Source of the DNA: Megalobrama amblycephala
Lineage: Eukaryota > Chordata > Actinopteri > Cypriniformes > Xenocyprididae
Length of the DNA stretch: 64,000 bases
Reading direction: 5' to 3'
Assembly: GCF_018812025.1 (NCBI RefSeq)
Contig: NC_063045.1
Coordinates: 1,645,623-1,709,622, forward strand
The position numbers were made by a program, and so were the translations under genes. The notes under the pieces were generated by a model that saw only the letters and a list, made by a program, of their open reading frames with translations, searched no databases and was not told the DNA's origin. How positions within the stretch are numbered: position 1 is the first letter of the stretch; the number at the start of each line of letters is the position of its first letter. Of this stretch, positions 61,040 to 64,000 are shown one piece after another.

Positions 61040-61545
61040 TATGTTCCTTTTTAGAAAGAAATAGTATCTGTGAGGATTTCCAGTCAGGATTTAGACCGTA
61101 CCATAGTACTGAGACTGCTCTCATTAGAGTTACTAATGATTCGCTCTTATCATCAGATCGTGGTTGTATCTCTCTATTAGTGTTACTGGATCTTAGTGCT
61201 GCTTTTGACACTATTGATCACAATATTCTTTTAAATAGACTTGAAAATTATGTTGGCATTAGTGTAATTGCATTGTCATGGTTCAAATCAAACTTATCTG
61301 ACCGTTATCAGTTTGTAGTAGTAAACGAAGAGATATCATATCAATCACAAGTTAAATATGGAGTACCGCAAGGCTCAGTACTAGGACCGTTGCTTTTCAC
61401 TCTGTACATGCTACCCTTGGGAGATATCATTAGGAAGCATGGCGTTAGTTTTCATTGTTACGCTGATGATACTCAGCTCTATATTTCATAACGCCCTGAT
61501 GAAAATGACCAATTTAAAAAAACTAACAGAATGCATGGCTGCTCT
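61040..61545 (+). pseudogene. L2-type LINE RT fragment
   Basis: Reads [79 protein letters not shown] and [15 protein letters not shown], then breaks into another frame with LKKLTECMA. Same family as the minus-strand copy at 47095-51010, but here the RT motifs (SAAFD, QGSVLGP, YADD) are unaltered. Both element ends are missing. Confidence 0.85.
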
Positions 61546-61724
61546 GATCGGATTTTTCGTGGTTTTTGACTTCCTCATGCCACTTAAAATGTATCGTCAG
61601 ACGTTGTTATATGAAACATGCTGAAAGTCGCTGCAGAAACAAGCTTGTGTTGTTGCAAAGTGCTGGACCAGCAGAAAATTACAATATAAAGGAGACATGT
61701 ATTTGAGACAGGCAGGGGACTGGG

Positions 61725-64000
61725 ATACATGGGATTGTTATTGAAAACTTTTGCTCAAAGAACAATTGATCATCATGGCTGAAAATAACTTTTTTATCTG
61801 TAAAGTCCAAGACGACTGACAGGCCGCCCAGGTATAATAACGGCCGCCCAAGTATATTTGGAGACACATTTATGCTTTTATTATTTTTATCCTCTTATAC
61901 TTTTGTATCCGCCCAAGATAATGAAACCATCCACGATCGATTAACTAATGGAGAATCTCCCCTCGCCCTACACGTTTCATACCTGCTTGTTATGTGTGCG
62001 TCAGAACTGTTTACTCCCGCTTACATTCCCACGTGCACTGCAGAGACTTTATGGCCTTTATATAATATGTTTTCGATGGTTGTAAGAATCAGAAGGATCA
62101 GCCCGCAATTGTGTAGACATTTCAAAATAAGAGTCTTAGAGTATTTACAATTAAAAGTCATACGCTGATTTTTTTTTTATTTCTTCTGGGCATTATTAGT
62201 ATTTTGGTTACACAATAAATTGTATTTACTTTGATTTACATTTAATTCATAGTAAATTACTGTAGTCTCCCCCACAGGAAGAAAAAAACATTATTTAACA
62301 AATATATTATTCATTATATAAATTTCACTAGAAAAATCTGGGTCCCATTCACAGAGAGACACTATATGACAGCAAGGAGAACATAGGAAAGGGATAACCA
62401 TTTAAATGCTGAAATTTTGCATAATATACAATGCATATTAATGCATAATATTAGTATGCAATTAAATGTAATAGTATGCTATGTAATTAAAATTAATTAA
62501 AAAAAATAATAATAATGTTAAAAAAAAAAAAAAAATCACACATTATTTATTGTTTGTCACATGAAGTAGACCATTTTTGTGTTGTGGGTAATAGGAGGAT
62601 TTTTCACTTCGCTACCACCGCAAGTATATTTCAAACCTGTGGAAAGCACTGAGTATGGCTATATGGAAGGACAGCATACATCAGCAATGTTCTGTTAACG
62701 GGAGCAGCAAAGAAAACAAATCAGAAAATAGAAACGCTTCACAATAAGGTCCCATTATCAACATTAATTAATACATTAGCTATCATGAATCAGCAATCAG
62801 AAAAATATACATTTATACGGTCTTTATTATTCTTAATACGCACAGAATTCTTGATTGCATGTTATTTCAGTGCATTAACTCATGTGAACAGATGTGAAAA
62901 AGTGTTCATTTTGAAATTAATAAAGATTAATTCATGCTGTAACAGTATTGTTCAATGTTATTTCAAGTTAAATAATATAGTTAGCCAATTTTAATAGAAT
63001 GTTACTGAAAAAAAAAGACATTTCCCACAAAATAAATGTAAATGGTTAGATTATTATTTGCGAAATGAGAGAACTCCATTTCACAATAAACAGGTTATTA
63101 CCAAATATATATTCTAACAGCACTCAAATGTATTATAATGCTCCAGTTTGCATCCCAAAAATATCACATGATAAATGCCTAGTCTAAGTGTAAAACTCAA
63201 GTTTAATCTAAATACTATCAGAAATTCAGAATGACTAACAGATGACCCCATCTGTCCTCAAAGACAAGTAATTAATCCCAAAAATACTACAGATACATTC
63301 TCATCATATGTATTAGAAACTCCGTAAACAAACTGTAGAATCAATTTTGGCTAGACTGAACCACATTACTTATAAGTTGAAAGATTTAACTCTTGCTTGT
63401 GAATTCTCCTAAGGAGAGCAAGAAAGTATCCAAAATGACAGAGAATGTCAGTATTCTCGATTACAAATGCAAATAATACAATTTTTTAAAAGAAATGTTA
63501 CCTGGCCAGTTCAGCTGTGTCCCACTACTGTATGTCAACAACAGGAAAGCCAAACAATGAATCGATGCAAGAACATGAAGCTGAATGACCAATAATTAAA
63601 GATTGAGTTAATCAATAGATTCTTACAAATATTCTTATAAACATTAAAGTGTCCAGAACGGAGTTGATTAAAGCGAATGACCATTTGATATCAAACCTTT
63701 CAACTTGACACCACAATAACACTTGTGGCCTTTGAGACAAATGGCAAAGCCCTGATGTCACAGCTGACCGACCAGCTATATTTGTGTAAAGTCCTAATAT
63801 GACCACCCTTGGGGAAAGATGCCTTTTTTATTGAGCACATGTCCCCTTCTCATTAGGTGTCGACGCCTTAGAATTTATTCCACAGCCTCCTGCCATCTTT
63901 TCAAAGGAACTAGGAAAGCATGTTGGACACATTGCATTGTCCTTGCAAGGCAAAGCAAAAGGACATGGGCAGAATCCAAGATCAGACACACCCAACGCCA
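61725..64000. repeat. Second copy of the MyHC far-5' flank
   Basis: Matches 29360-31000 in order and sequence (GATCATCATGGCTG near 61768, AACAGGTTATTACCAAATAT near 63090, GTCGACGCCTTAGAATTTAT near 63860). It contains an extra segment (about 61820-62650) with AGGCCGCCCAGGTATAATAA and homopolymer A runs. In the first copy the TATA box lies about 2.8 kb and the ATG about 4.9 kb downstream of GGAAGGACAGCATACATCAG (29585). The equivalent point here is 62665, so the next gene should start off the right edge. Confidence 0.85.

Overview
The window is nuclear DNA from a teleost fish, most likely a cyprinid. Its introns are short and GT-AG, and the space between genes is packed with DIRS, hAT, Tc1/mariner, piggyBac-like, L2/CR1-type LINE and tRNA-SINE sequences of the kind known from zebrafish and carp. 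The host genes are two tandem fast skeletal-muscle myosin heavy chain (MyHC) genes, both on the + strand. Other proteins in the window belong to mobile elements, and nearly all of those are broken.

Layout. 1-5033: the 3' half (rod) of MyHC gene A, entering from the left edge. 5034-32330: a spacer of about 27 kb made mostly of nested transposons. It holds a DIRS retroelement (about 5940-14045) interrupted by a Tc1 element, which is interrupted by a piggyBac-like element carrying a SINE and by a hAT element carrying a mariner-like element. After it come a second piggyBac-like copy, two LINEs, a hAT element, and a TTAA-flanked element with 465-bp inverted arms and a cysteine-rich domain remnant. 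32337-56100: MyHC gene B with TATA box, two non-coding 5' exons, 39 coding exons and a poly(A) signal. I read an uninterrupted 1937-residue protein. Two of its introns are swollen by nested transposons: 39290-45491 (piggyBac-like element holding a nearly full-length L2) and 46561-51296 (Harbinger-like element holding an L2, which holds a Tc1). 56110-61720: spacer with LINE fragments and a strong hairpin. 61725-64000: a second copy of the 5' flank of gene B (29360-31000), which implies a third MyHC gene just beyond the right edge.

Genes A and B are alike in exons, most introns and 3' flank, with about eight amino-acid differences noticed over 1005 shared residues. Because of this, gene A serves as a natural empty-site control for several insertions in gene B. 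MyHC is the ATP-driven motor of the thick filament, and tandem fast MyHC arrays are usual in fish. All exon boundaries were read by eye from splice signals, frame and the conserved MyHC exon lengths. Transposon superfamilies were called from motifs, terminal repeats and target duplications, without a database search.
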